A stretch of 64,000 bases of DNA from Sphingomonas melonis (GTDB lineage: Bacteria > Pseudomonadota > Alphaproteobacteria > Sphingomonadales > Sphingomonadaceae). Within the stretch, counting starts at the first letter, position 1. Each line of letters begins with the position of its first letter. The notes below the pieces were generated by a model. The model was not told the origin of the DNA. It saw nothing but the letters and a program-made list of their open reading frames with translations, and did not search any database. Shown here in pieces: positions 18,572 through 26,945 of this stretch. The position numbers and the translations under genes were made by a program. The stretch covers positions 1,178,001 through 1,242,000 of the forward strand of contig NZ_JACCBY010000001.1 in assembly GCF_013409985.1 (NCBI RefSeq), in the 5' to 3' direction.

Positions 18572-18979
18572 ATGATCCGTCCGTTGCTCGCTGCCCTGCC
18601 CGTCCTGCTGCTCGCCACGCCTGCGCTGGCGGCTGAGAAGATCGATCCGAAGTTGCAGGCCGAGTTCGACCGCTCCGATGCCAATCATGACGGCGTGCTG
18701 ACCCGCGCCGAGATCGACGCGCGTGTCGCGCGGATGGACGTTGGCAAGAACAAGATGCCGCCGGGCAAGGCGAAGGCGATCAGCACCGCGTGGTTCAACA
18801 CCGCCGACGCGAACCACGACGGCAAGGTGACGCCGGCCGAGATGCAGGGCCTGTTCCGCGCACTGGCGTCGCGGTACGATACGAACCACGACGGCGTGGT
18901 GAGCCTGGAAGAGCGGACCGCGGCGCGCGCGGCGATCATCGCGCCGGCACCGGCCGTGCCGGCGCCCAAGGGGCGGTAG
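18572..18979 (+). CDS. Exported EF-hand calcium-binding protein
   Basis: 135 residues with a signal peptide (IRPLLAALPVLLLATPALAA, cleaved near residue 21). Three EF-hand loops follow: DANHDGVLTRAE, DANHDGKVTPAE and DTNHDGVVSLEE, each with the DxNxDG calcium pattern. No other domain is present, so it probably works as a small periplasmic calcium sensor or buffer. Such calmodulin-like exported proteins are common in sphingomonads. A TTCTCCGGAGAC segment before the ATG supplies the ribosome-binding site. Confidence 0.9.
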   Translation: MIRPLLAALPVLLLATPALAAEKIDPKLQAEFDRSDANHDGVLTRAEIDARVARMDVGKNKMPPGKAKAISTAWFNTADANHDGKVTPAEMQGLFRALASRYDTNHDGVVSLEERTAARAAIIAPAPAVPAPKGR

Positions 18980-19005
18980 GGCTCAACGCGACTCCCACCC
19001 TCTGT

Positions 19006-19108
19006 CGTCATCCCGGCGAAAGCCGGGACCCATGGTTGCGAGCGACTGATGGTGCGCGCCCTACCGATGACACCGTGTCCATGGGTCCCGGCATACGCCG
19101 GGATGACG
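19006..19108. repeat. Pair of facing extragenic palindromes
   Basis: CGTCATCCCGGCGAAAGCCG... at 19006-19034 and its reverse complement form at 19079-19108. Each is itself a CCCGGCG/CGCCGGG hairpin, and together they form a larger inverted repeat between the convergent EF-hand and cfa genes. The same element recurs at 40549, 40623, 40901, 43330 and 43616. Confidence 0.8.
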
Positions 19109-19121
19109 ATCGGGAGGTGCC

Positions 19122-20351
19122 TCAATATCCCCGCAGCTTGCGTTCGCCCTCGAACATATAATCGCGGGTGATCGGCAGCGCGGTGCGGCTGCGGCTGAAC
19201 TGGATCTGGAAGTTGACCAGCCCGCCATTCTCGAACGCATTGGCCGCGCCGGCGAGGTAGAAGGTCCACATCCGGTAGAAGCGCTCGTCGTACAGCGCGA
19301 TGATCGCATCGCGCGCCGCCACCGTGCGGCGATACCATTCGTGCAGCGTATAGGCGTAATGGAGGCGCAGCACCTCGACGTCGGTGAGGAACAGCTTCAG
19401 CCCCTCGAACGCCGCGATCGTCTCCGACAGCGCCGGATTATAGCCGCCGGGGAAGATGTATTTCGTCGTCCAGTCGTCGGTGACGCTCGGCGGCCCCAAT
19501 CGGCCGATCGTGTGGATCAGCGCGACACCGTCGGTGGTAAGCAGGTCGCGGCATTTGCGGAAATAGGCGCGATATTGCGGCGGCCCGACATGTTCGAACA
19601 TGCCGACCGAGACGATGCGGTCGAACTGGCCCTCGACCCGGCGATAGTCGATCAGCTCGAACTTCACCTGCTCGGCGACGCCGGCGGCGGCGGCGCGTTC
19701 GCGCGCGATCTTGAGCTGCTCTTCCGACAGCGTCACGCCGAGCACGTCGACGCCGAAATGCTTGTTGAGATACAGCGCCATGCCGCCCCAGCCGCAGCCG
19801 ATGTCGAGCACGCGCATGCCCGGCCGCAGCGCCAGCTTGGCGGCGATATGCGCGAGCTTGTCGCTCTGCGCCTGTTCGAGGCTGTTGTCGGGGTCGGTGT
19901 AGTAAGCGCAGCTGTATTGTTTGTCTGCGTCGAGGAAGAGGTCGTAGAGCCGCGCCGACAGATCGTAATGATGCGCGACGTTCTTCTTCGAGCGGCGCTC
20001 CATGTTGATGCGGTCGAGCCGGTGCTTCACCGCGCCGAAGCCGCGCACGAAGGCGGAGGGTTGCAGCGCGTTCTGGCCGTCCTCCCACGCGCTGTTGCGC
20101 TTCATCAGCTGGACGAGGCCCATGATGTCGTCGCCGTCGACGGTCATCCGGCCGTCCATATACATTTCGCCCGCGGCGAGCGCCGGGTTGCGGACGATCC
20201 GCCCGGCGACACCATTATCCTGGAAGCGCAGCTGGATATGGCCGAGCTCGGGATCGGGCGTACCGAAGGTGGTGGGCGGTTTGCCGGGACGATGGAGGGT
20301 GAGTTGGCCACGCTTGACGGCGCGGCTGAGGAACATATCGATCAGCGCCAT
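19122..20351 (-). CDS. cfa: Cyclopropane-fatty-acyl-phospholipid synthase
   Basis: 409 residues. The SAM site is VLDIGCGWGGMALYLN, preceded by SCAYYTDPDNSLEQAQ with the active-site cysteine, and followed by FDRIVSVGMFEHVG and WTTKYIFPGGYNP. The enzyme methylenates cis double bonds of membrane phospholipids. It lies 18 bp behind the molybdoenzyme gene and so appears to be the third gene of a cytochrome b-molybdoenzyme-cfa operon. The N-terminal lipid-binding domain is complete. Confidence 0.95.
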   Translation of the reverse strand: MALIDMFLSRAVKRGQLTLHRPGKPPTTFGTPDPELGHIQLRFQDNGVAGRIVRNPALAAGEMYMDGRMTVDGDDIMGLVQLMKRNSAWEDGQNALQPSAFVRGFGAVKHRLDRINMERRSKKNVAHHYDLSARLYDLFLDADKQYSCAYYTDPDNSLEQAQSDKLAHIAAKLALRPGMRVLDIGCGWGGMALYLNKHFGVDVLGVTLSEEQLKIARERAAAAGVAEQVKFELIDYRRVEGQFDRIVSVGMFEHVGPPQYRAYFRKCRDLLTTDGVALIHTIGRLGPPSVTDDWTTKYIFPGGYNPALSETIAAFEGLKLFLTDVEVLRLHYAYTLHEWYRRTVAARDAIIALYDERFYRMWTFYLAGAANAFENGGLVNFQIQFSRSRTALPITRDYMFEGERKLRGY

Positions 20352-20369
20352 GCGCGCTGCCTTAATCCG

Positions 20370-21116
20370 CTAGATGCCCGCATACCAATCGTAATCGACA
20401 TTATCCTCCCAATAGCCGCCCTTACCCTTACCTATGTTGGCAAGGCTGGCGACCGCCTGGATGCCGGTGACGTATTTGGCGTGCTTGTAGCCGAGCTGGC
20501 GCTCGACGCGCAGCCGTACCGGTGCGCCGTGCGGCACGGTGAGGCGCGCGCCGTTCATCTTGAGCGCGAGGATCGTCTGCGGGTGGAAGGCGTCGATCGT
20601 GTCGATCGATTCGTAATAAGGCTGGCCATTGTAGAGGTCGGCGCAGGTGAAGACGACGTAGCGCGCGGTGCTGCGCATCCCCGCCGCCTTCAGCACGGTG
20701 CCGAGCATCGGCCCCTGCCATTGACCGATCGCGCTCCAGCCCTCGACGCAATCGTGGCGGGTGATCTGGCTGCGGGACGGCATCGACGCGAGCTGGTCGA
20801 GCGACAGCGCCAGCGGCCGGTCGACGAGGCCGCCGACGCGGAGGCGGTAGCCGGCGAATTGGTCGGCGACCATCGCGGCGTAATCGGGGGTGCCGGGATC
20901 ACGCGTGCCGTTGGCGCGGAAGATCGGCGACATCTGTTCACGGGTGAATTCAGGCGCGAGCGCGCCGCGGTCGAGCAGCGCGCGTTGCAGGCCGCGGTGC
21001 ATGTCCTCGCCGGCGAACAGGATCTTGCGCGCCTGCGGGATCGCGGCGACCTTGTCGCAGCCGGCGAGGAGCAGCCCGGCACCGCCGGCGATGAGGGTGC
21101 GGCGGGGAAGGATCAT
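20370..21116 (-). CDS. Molybdopterin-dependent oxidoreductase, sulfite-oxidase/MsrP-like lipoprotein
   Basis: 248 residues. A twin-arginine start (LPRRTLIAGGAG) runs into a lipobox LLLAGC, suggesting Tat export and lipid anchoring. The sulfite-oxidase molybdopterin fold follows, with the Mo-ligand cysteine in RHDCVEGWSAIGQW and LGYKHAKYVTGIQ near the end. MsrP relatives reduce oxidised periplasmic methionines using a membrane cytochrome b. The neighbouring cytochrome b-type gene overlaps by 4 bp (ATGA) and is its probable electron partner. The substrate is not known. Confidence 0.87.
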   Translation of the reverse strand: MILPRRTLIAGGAGLLLAGCDKVAAIPQARKILFAGEDMHRGLQRALLDRGALAPEFTREQMSPIFRANGTRDPGTPDYAAMVADQFAGYRLRVGGLVDRPLALSLDQLASMPSRSQITRHDCVEGWSAIGQWQGPMLGTVLKAAGMRSTARYVVFTCADLYNGQPYYESIDTIDAFHPQTILALKMNGARLTVPHGAPVRLRVERQLGYKHAKYVTGIQAVASLANIGKGKGGYWEDNVDYDWYAGI

Positions 21117-21832
21117 GACCGGTCACCCTCCGGCGGCACCGTCCATCGGCCGGTGATCATCGAGCGCAGTTCGTTGCCCGCGCCGGCGAGGATGACGAGC
21201 GTCAGATGGATGACGACGAAGCCGCCGATCAGCGCCGATGTGACGAAATGAAGCGAGCGCGCCGACTGGCGGCCGCCGAACAGGTCGAGCAGCCACGGCC
21301 AGGCCGCGTCCATTCCCGGCGACAGCGCGAGGCCGGTGAGGATCATCAGCGGCAGCGCGAGGAAGAGGACGAGGATGTAGCTCCATTTCTGCAGGCTGTT
21401 GTAGGCGCCGGGATCGTCGGCGTCGTGAAAGCGCAGATTGAGGTGATCGCGGACGTCCTCGGCGAGATGCGCGGCGCTGAGATCGGCGCGCTTCAACCGC
21501 AGATGGCGTGCGAAATGGCGGTTGATCAGGCTGGCGATCATGAAGGCGAGCAGGCCGAAGGCGAGCACCAGCGCGAACAGCAGGTGCCAGCGCCGCGAGA
21601 TGGCGAGGTTGTAATTGGCCGGGATCGTGATCCAGGCGGGAAAACGCGGCAATTGCGCCCAGGCGTGGTCGAAGTTCGCGCCGTAGCGCCCCCAGTAGAG
21701 CCGCGGGTGCGCGTTGGAGATGCCGAGGCCGCTGCCGAGCAGGATGAAGACGGCGATCGCATTGATCCAATGCCAGACGCGCGTCGCCAATGCGTGGCGG
21801 AAGATCGTGGTGCCGGGCGCGCTTGGGTCCAT
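21113..21832 (-). CDS. Cytochrome b561/b-type membrane protein
   Basis: 239 residues with about four or five membrane helices. Candidate heme histidines are in RVWHWINA, RRWHLLFAL, RSLHFVTSAL and VVIHLTLV. The fold matches the cytochrome b/b6 or Ni-hydrogenase cytochrome b family that links the quinone pool to periplasmic enzymes. It precedes and overlaps the molybdoenzyme gene, so the pair should form an exported redox system. It starts 26 bp from a divergent flavin reductase gene. Confidence 0.85.
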   Translation of the reverse strand: MDPSAPGTTIFRHALATRVWHWINAIAVFILLGSGLGISNAHPRLYWGRYGANFDHAWAQLPRFPAWITIPANYNLAISRRWHLLFALVLAFGLLAFMIASLINRHFARHLRLKRADLSAAHLAEDVRDHLNLRFHDADDPGAYNSLQKWSYILVLFLALPLMILTGLALSPGMDAAWPWLLDLFGGRQSARSLHFVTSALIGGFVVIHLTLVILAGAGNELRSMITGRWTVPPEGDRS

Positions 21833-21858
21833 ATCCGCGACATAGCAGTTAAGCAGCG

Positions 21859-22476
21859 ATGATCGAATGGCATTTCTACGAACCGCGCGATGGCCACCGG
21901 CTGCCGCACGATCCGCTCAACGCGATGGTCGCGCCGCGGCCGATCGGCTGGATCAGCAGCGTCTCCGCCGAGGGCGTGCGCAACATCGCGCCCTACAGCT
22001 TCTTCAACGTCATCAACTATACGCCGCCGCTGATCGCCTTCTCGTCGGTGGGGTGGAAGGATAGCGTCGCCAACATCGCCGCCACCGGCGAGTTCGTCTG
22101 GAACCTCGCGACGCGCGACCTCGCCGAGGCGATGAACGCCACCGCGGCGCAGGTGCCTCCGCACGTCGACGAATTCGGGCTGGCAGAGCTGGAAACCTTG
22201 CCGTCGCGGCTGGTGGCACCGGTGCGGGTCGCGGCAAGCCCGGTGGCGTTCGAATGCACGCTGACGCAGATCGTCCGCCTGACCGACCGTCATGGCGCGG
22301 AGCTCGACCAATATCTGGTGATCGGCGAGGCGATCGGCATCCATATCGACACGGCGATGCTGGAGGACGGCATCTACCAGACCGCCCGCGCCCGCCCGAT
22401 CCTGCGCGGCGGCGGCCCGGCGGATTATTTCGAGGTGACGCCCGAGACGCGGTTCGAGATGCGCCGGCCGGGCTGA
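21859..22476 (+). CDS. Flavin reductase family protein
   Basis: 205 residues of the FMN-binding split-barrel fold. Diagnostic segments are LNAMVAPRPIGWISS, NIAPYSFFN and FVWNLATRDLAEAMN. Members reduce flavin with NAD(P)H for monooxygenases or act as flavin-dependent oxidoreductases; this DIM6/NTAB type is often a stand-alone enzyme. No monooxygenase is nearby. It is divergent from the cytochrome b gene and convergent with the TauE gene. Confidence 0.87.
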   Translation: MIEWHFYEPRDGHRLPHDPLNAMVAPRPIGWISSVSAEGVRNIAPYSFFNVINYTPPLIAFSSVGWKDSVANIAATGEFVWNLATRDLAEAMNATAAQVPPHVDEFGLAELETLPSRLVAPVRVAASPVAFECTLTQIVRLTDRHGAELDQYLVIGEAIGIHIDTAMLEDGIYQTARARPILRGGGPADYFEVTPETRFEMRRPG

Positions 22477-22492
22477 CGGAGGCTCGCCCGCT

Positions 22493-23251
22493 TCAGCCGT
22501 AGGCGCGCCAGAAGAACACAGCGGTCGTCACCGTCGTGACCAGCAGCGTCCAGCCGCGGATCACGCCGGGCGGCAGGCTGCGGCCGACGAGGGCGCCGAG
22601 ATAGCCGCCGGCGATCGAGCCGACCATCATCGGCAGGCACAGCGTCCAGGCGACCATGCCGCTGGCGACGAAGACGATCGTCGCCGCGGTATTGGCCACC
22701 GCGAGCATCAGCGTGCGCGGCGCGGCGAGCGCGGCCGGCGTCGCGCCGGTCAGCAGGCCCCACATCGCGGTCAGCATCATGCCGACGCCGCCCCCGAAAT
22801 AGCCGCCGTAGATGCCGAGCAGCGCCTGTCCCGCGGCAAGGCTGCGCGGTCCGGCGGCGAAGCGCGCGCTCAGCCACTCCGAGGCGTGGCGACCGAGCGC
22901 GATCGCGATCGTCGCGGCGAGCAGCAGCCACGGTACGATGACGTCGAACGCACGCGCCGGCGTCCAGGCGAGCAACAGGCTGCCGGCAAGGCCGCCGGTG
23001 AAGGTGATCGCGGACAAGGTCCGCACCCCGACGCCGCCGAGCGGCGCCAGTCCGCCGCGATAGGCCCAGGCGCTCGCGACCGCGCCGGGCTGGACCGCGA
23101 CGTTGCTGGTCGCATTGGCGACGGTGGAGGGCAGGCCGAGCGCGATCAGCGTCGGCATCGTCGCGAACGACCCGCCGCCGGCAAGCGCGTTCATCGCCCC
23201 GCCGAGCAGACCCGCGCCCGCCGCAAGGGCGAGCGTGAGCGGATCAGCCAA
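22493..23251 (-). CDS. TauE/SafE family membrane transporter
   Basis: 252 residues with about eight hydrophobic segments and the family glycine patterns [32 protein letters not shown] and [13 protein letters not shown]. The family exports or imports sulfite, sulfoacetate and related anions. The apparent start is TTG at 23251, overlapping the rlmN stop by 8 bp, so translation is probably coupled. It is the last gene of the phosphatase-IalB-rlmN run. Confidence 0.87.
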   Translation of the reverse strand: MADPLTLALAAGAGLLGGAMNALAGGGSFATMPTLIALGLPSTVANATSNVAVQPGAVASAWAYRGGLAPLGGVGVRTLSAITFTGGLAGSLLLAWTPARAFDVIVPWLLLAATIAIALGRHASEWLSARFAAGPRSLAAGQALLGIYGGYFGGGVGMMLTAMWGLLTGATPAALAAPRTLMLAVANTAATIVFVASGMVAWTLCLPMMVGSIAGGYLGALVGRSLPPGVIRGWTLLVTTVTTAVFFWRAYG

Positions 23252-24488
23252 GCGCGGCCATCTTTTGCTCGGCCTCGCGGTCCATCTGCGCGCGGCTCTT
23301 CTTTTCGGCGGCGGTCTTGAGCTGGCCGCAGGCGGCGTCGATGTCGCGGCCGCGCGGGGTGCGCACCGGCGCCGAGATGCCGCCCTCGAAGATGATGTCG
23401 CTGAACCGGCGCACGCGCTCGGGCGTCGAGGTGTCGTAGGCGGCGCCTGGCCAGGGGTTGAACGGGATCAGGTTCACCTTGGCCGGCAGGTCGTATTTGC
23501 GCAGCAGGCGGACGAGTTCGTGCGCCTCGGCATCCGAATCGTTTTTGTCCTTGAGCATCACATATTCGAACGTGATGCGGCGCGCATTGTTGGCGCCGGG
23601 ATAATCGGCGCAGGCCTGCAACAGCTCCTCGATGCCGTATTTCTTGTTGAGCGGCACGAGTTCGTCGCGCACCTCCTTGGTCACCGCATGCAGCGACACT
23701 GCGAGGTTGACGCCGATCTCCTCGCCGGCGCGCGCCATCATCGGCACGACGCCGCTGGTGCTGAGCGTGATGCGGCGCTTCGACAGCGCGAGGCCGTCGC
23801 CGTCCATCACCAGCTTGAGCGCATCGCGCACCGCATCGAAATTGTAGAGCGGCTCGCCCATGCCCATCATCACGATATTGGTGAGCATGCGCCCCTCGGG
23901 CTGGCTCGGCCATTCGCCGAGCGCGTCGCGCGCCAGCATCACCTGGCCGACGATCTCGCCCGCGGTCAGGTTGCGGACGAGGCGCATCGTGCCGGTGTGG
24001 CAGAAGCGGCAGTTGAGCGTGCAGCCGACCTGGCTCGACACGCAGAGCGTGCCGCGATCGGCGTCGGGAATGAACACCGCCTCGTAATCCTGCCCGTCGG
24101 GCGAACGCAGCAGCCATTTGCGCGTGCCGTCGGTCGAAACCTGCGCCTCGACCACCTCCGGCCGGCCGATGACGAACCGCTGTTCGAGCCACGGATGCAT
24201 CGTCTTGGAAATGTCGGTCATCGCCGAAAATTCGGTGGCGCCGCGATTGTACAGCCAGTGCCAGATCTGCTTGCCGCGCAGCTTCGCCTGTCGCGCATCC
24301 ATGCCGGCGTCGAGCAGCGTCTGGCGCAATTCGTCCTTGCCGAGGCCGATCAGGTCGATCCGCCCGTCCTCGCGAAAGGTCTTGGCGCGCGGCACGGGCA
24401 CGGGATCGATATGGCCCGGGATGGGCATGGGGGGAGCAACGCTGTCGAGCATCGCCGGCATATAGGCGAAAATGGCGCCATTTGCCAT
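23244..24488 (-). CDS. rlmN: Dual-specificity 23S rRNA/tRNA adenine-C2 methyltransferase
   Basis: 414 residues. The radical-SAM cluster is CTLNCRFC (CxxxCxxC), followed by [13 protein letters not shown]; the C-terminal catalytic cysteine is in AACGQL. RlmN methylates A2503 of 23S rRNA and A37 of some tRNAs. The first residues before [14 protein letters not shown] are weakly conserved, so an internal ATG (24461 or 24452) may be the real start. The gene lies 27 bp after an IalB-like gene, a frequent sphingomonad pairing. Confidence 0.95.
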   Translation of the reverse strand: MANGAIFAYMPAMLDSVAPPMPIPGHIDPVPVPRAKTFREDGRIDLIGLGKDELRQTLLDAGMDARQAKLRGKQIWHWLYNRGATEFSAMTDISKTMHPWLEQRFVIGRPEVVEAQVSTDGTRKWLLRSPDGQDYEAVFIPDADRGTLCVSSQVGCTLNCRFCHTGTMRLVRNLTAGEIVGQVMLARDALGEWPSQPEGRMLTNIVMMGMGEPLYNFDAVRDALKLVMDGDGLALSKRRITLSTSGVVPMMARAGEEIGVNLAVSLHAVTKEVRDELVPLNKKYGIEELLQACADYPGANNARRITFEYVMLKDKNDSDAEAHELVRLLRKYDLPAKVNLIPFNPWPGAAYDTSTPERVRRFSDIIFEGGISAPVRTPRGRDIDAACGQLKTAAEKKSRAQMDREAEQKMAALG

Positions 24489-24515
24489 GCCTTCGGCACC
24501 GCGTCGGGTGGCCGG

Positions 24516-24983
24516 CTAGCGGACGCACCCCAAGGCGGCGGCATCGATCGCGGTCGCGGCGCCGGCGAGCAGGTAGACATCGGCGAACGGCCGCCCGCCC
24601 GCACCGACCGCCTCGACGCTCATGCTGCGGCCGGAGCGGATCGCGGTGACGATCGCATGATCGCTCGGCCCGTCGGTGGCCCAGGCGTCGAGGCCATTGG
24701 CGGCAAGATTGAAGCGCCGCTCACCGACGGTGAGCGTCACCGGCGCGGACAGGTCGCGCGGGCGCGACAGGCGGACGTGGAGCGAGGCGCGCAGGCCGCG
24801 ACCCGGCCAAGTCGCGACGCTCGCCCAGCCGGTGGTGCGACCGCCGGCGGTCACCGGGCGCGCGATCGCATAGCAGCGCGCTGGAACGGCGTCACGGAAC
24901 GCGCCCCAGCTGCGATAGACGCCGAGCGTCTCGCGGGCCTGCGCCGGCGCGGCGATCAGCAGCATGGCGAGCCACGCGCTCAC
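24516..24983 (-). CDS. Invasion-associated locus B (IalB)-like exported protein
   Basis: 155 residues from a GTG that overlaps the upstream stop (GTGA). A signal peptide (SAWLAMLLIAAPAQA) is followed by a compact beta-domain: LGVYRSWGAFRDAVPARCYAI and LTVGERRFNLAANGLDAWATD. IalB family members are periplasmic; in Bartonella IalB affects erythrocyte invasion, but in free-living relatives the role is unknown. Two cysteines (one near residue 33, one at the C-terminus) could form a disulfide. Confidence 0.8.
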   Translation of the reverse strand: MSAWLAMLLIAAPAQARETLGVYRSWGAFRDAVPARCYAIARPVTAGGRTTGWASVATWPGRGLRASLHVRLSRPRDLSAPVTLTVGERRFNLAANGLDAWATDGPSDHAIVTAIRSGRSMSVEAVGAGGRPFADVYLLAGAATAIDAAALGCVR

Positions 24984-25624
24984 GCCGGCGCGTGTCCCGT
25001 GCCGCGATGCACTACCGATTCGCGCCCCTGCTCGACCAGCACCAGCGACCCCTGCGGCAGGCCGGGTGCGATCGGCGCCCCCCAGTCGGGATGCGGGGCG
25101 AGGCCGGTCATCACGCCGCGCAGCACCCGGCTGGAGATGCCGTGCATGATGACCAGCCGGTCGCCGGCATCCTCCTGCGTGTCGGCCAGCCAGCCCGAAA
25201 CGCGCGCGGCGATCTGCCGGTAGTCCTCGCCGTCCGGTGCGGGGCGCAGCAGCCCGTCGGCGGTCATCACCGCGCCGACTTCGCCGATCACCTCGGCATA
25301 ATAGCGGCCGCCCCAGGCGCCCATGCCGATCTCGACGAGCCGCGGGTCGGTGCGCGCGGCGTGCCAGTCGAGTTCGAGATGTTCGGCGATGACGCTCAGC
25401 GTCTGCAACGCGCGTCCGGTCGGCGACGCCCAGAGCGTCAGCGCCGGCCTGACGCCGAGCTGGTCGCGCAACGCCCGCCCGATCTCCTCCGCCTGCGCGA
25501 AACCGGCGCGGGTGAGCGGCGTGTGCGGATGGTCGCCTTGCAGGCGCCGGGCCGCGTTGAACACGGTTTCGCCGTGCCTGGCGATGAAGTCGCGGCCCTG
25601 GCGGGCGGGGGCAGGAGGCGTCAT
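24980..25624 (-). CDS. Histidine phosphatase family protein
   Basis: 214 residues. The RHG motif FIARHGETVFN contains the phosphorylated histidine; ASPTGRALQT and the second catalytic histidine in IMHGISSRVL complete the site. The phosphoglycerate mutase-like fold covers alpha-ribazole phosphatases, broad phosphatases and mutases, so the substrate is open. The ATG at 25624 is chosen because homology begins within 15 residues. First gene of a four-gene minus-strand run. Confidence 0.88.
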   Translation of the reverse strand: MTPPAPARQGRDFIARHGETVFNAARRLQGDHPHTPLTRAGFAQAEEIGRALRDQLGVRPALTLWASPTGRALQTLSVIAEHLELDWHAARTDPRLVEIGMGAWGGRYYAEVIGEVGAVMTADGLLRPAPDGEDYRQIAARVSGWLADTQEDAGDRLVIMHGISSRVLRGVMTGLAPHPDWGAPIAPGLPQGSLVLVEQGRESVVHRGTGHAPA

Positions 25625-25710
25625 GGCGACCGTGTCGGATCGCCGCCGACCAAAAGCAACGGCTTTCCGATCGCGGGCGTGCGCCGCGGGCGTCGGGGGT
25701 GCATCGGGCG

Positions 25711-25726
25711 CTAACCATGCGTTAAC
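25711..25726 (+). promoter_or_regulatory. CtrA-like site upstream of dnaN
   Basis: CTAAC-CATGCG-TTAAC has the TTAAC-N6-TTAAC layout of CtrA boxes with one mismatch. It lies about 100 bp before the dnaN start, where a promoter is expected. DivK, which acts upstream of CtrA, is encoded in the same window. This is a motif match only. Confidence 0.35.
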
Positions 25727-25825
25727 CGGAATCGCCCGAGGGGTCGGCGCGCTTGCTCCAACCCCTTTTTCGTGGGTAGGACAGGGGGAAACTTGCCCCG
25801 GACTCGGGGGACGGGGATTTAGATC

Positions 25826-26941
25826 ATGAAAGCGACGATCGAACGTGCAACGCTCCTCAAGGGGCTGAGCCATGTCCAGTCCGTGGTGGAGCGGCGCAAC
25901 ACCATTCCGATTCTGTCGAACGTGCTGCTCGAAGCGACCGCCGAAGGCCAGCTGCGGCTGATGGCGACCGACCTGGACCTGCAGATCAACGAATCGATCC
26001 TGGCGGCGGTCGACCAGCCGGGTTCGACGACGGTGTCGGCACACACCTTGTTCGACATCGCGCGCAAGCTGCCCGACGGCAGCCAAGTGCAGCTGTCGGC
26101 GTCGGAAGGGCGGATGTCGATCGTCGCCGGGCGTGCGCGGTTCAGCCTCGGCACGCTGCCGCGCGACGATTTCCCGGTGATCGCCGAGGGCGAACTGCCG
26201 ACGCAGTTCGAGATTCCGGCCGAGACGCTGAAGCAGATCATCGACAAGACCCGCTTCGCCATCTCCACCGAAGAGACGCGCTATTACCTCAACGGCATTT
26301 TCCTGCATGTCCAGGATGACGCCGCCGAACCGACGCTGAAGGCGGCGGCGACCGACGGCCACCGGCTGGCGCGCGTGACGCTGCCGCGACCCGAGGGCGC
26401 GGCGGGGATGCCGGACGTGATCGTGCCGCGCAAATGCGTCGCCGAGCTGCGCAAGCTGCTCGACGAGGTCGACGGTTCGGTCGGCGTGTCGCTGTCGGGG
26501 ACGAAGATCCGCTTCGACCTGGGCCAGGCGGTGCTCACCTCGAAGCTGATCGACGGCACCTTCCCCGATTATTCGCGCGTCATCCCGACCGCGAACGACA
26601 AGATCCTCAAGCTCGATCCGCGCAGCTTCGAAGAGGGCGTCGACCGCGTCTCGACGATCGCGACGGAGAAGACGCGCGCGGTGAAGATGGCGCTCGATCG
26701 CGACAAGATCACGCTGTCGGTGACCAGCCCGGAGAACGGCACCGCGGCGGAGGAAGTGCCCGGCGAATATGTCTCGCTGCCGTTCGAGATCGGTTTCAAC
26801 AGCCGCTACCTGCTCGACATCCTCGGCCAGATCGATGGCGACGTGGTCGAGGTGCATCTCAACGATGCCGCCGCGCCGACGCTGATCCGCGAGAACGACA
26901 AGGCGCCGGCGCTCTACGTGCTGATGCCGATGCGGGTCTGA
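25826..26941 (+). CDS. dnaN: DNA polymerase III subunit beta (sliding clamp)
   Basis: 371 residues in three clamp domains: N-terminal (KATIERATLLKGLSHVQSVV, NTIPILSNVLL), middle (RYYLNGIFLH, ATDGHRLARV) and C-terminal (VEVHLNDAAAPTLIRE, ending LYVLMPMRV). The terminal LMPMRV is the conserved protein-binding pocket end. It forms the ring-shaped processivity clamp. dnaA and recF are not adjacent. The long leader carries a CtrA-like box. Confidence 0.98.
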   Translation: MKATIERATLLKGLSHVQSVVERRNTIPILSNVLLEATAEGQLRLMATDLDLQINESILAAVDQPGSTTVSAHTLFDIARKLPDGSQVQLSASEGRMSIVAGRARFSLGTLPRDDFPVIAEGELPTQFEIPAETLKQIIDKTRFAISTEETRYYLNGIFLHVQDDAAEPTLKAAATDGHRLARVTLPRPEGAAGMPDVIVPRKCVAELRKLLDEVDGSVGVSLSGTKIRFDLGQAVLTSKLIDGTFPDYSRVIPTANDKILKLDPRSFEEGVDRVSTIATEKTRAVKMALDRDKITLSVTSPENGTAAEEVPGEYVSLPFEIGFNSRYLLDILGQIDGDVVEVHLNDAAAPTLIRENDKAPALYVLMPMRV

Positions 26942-26945
26942 TCCG

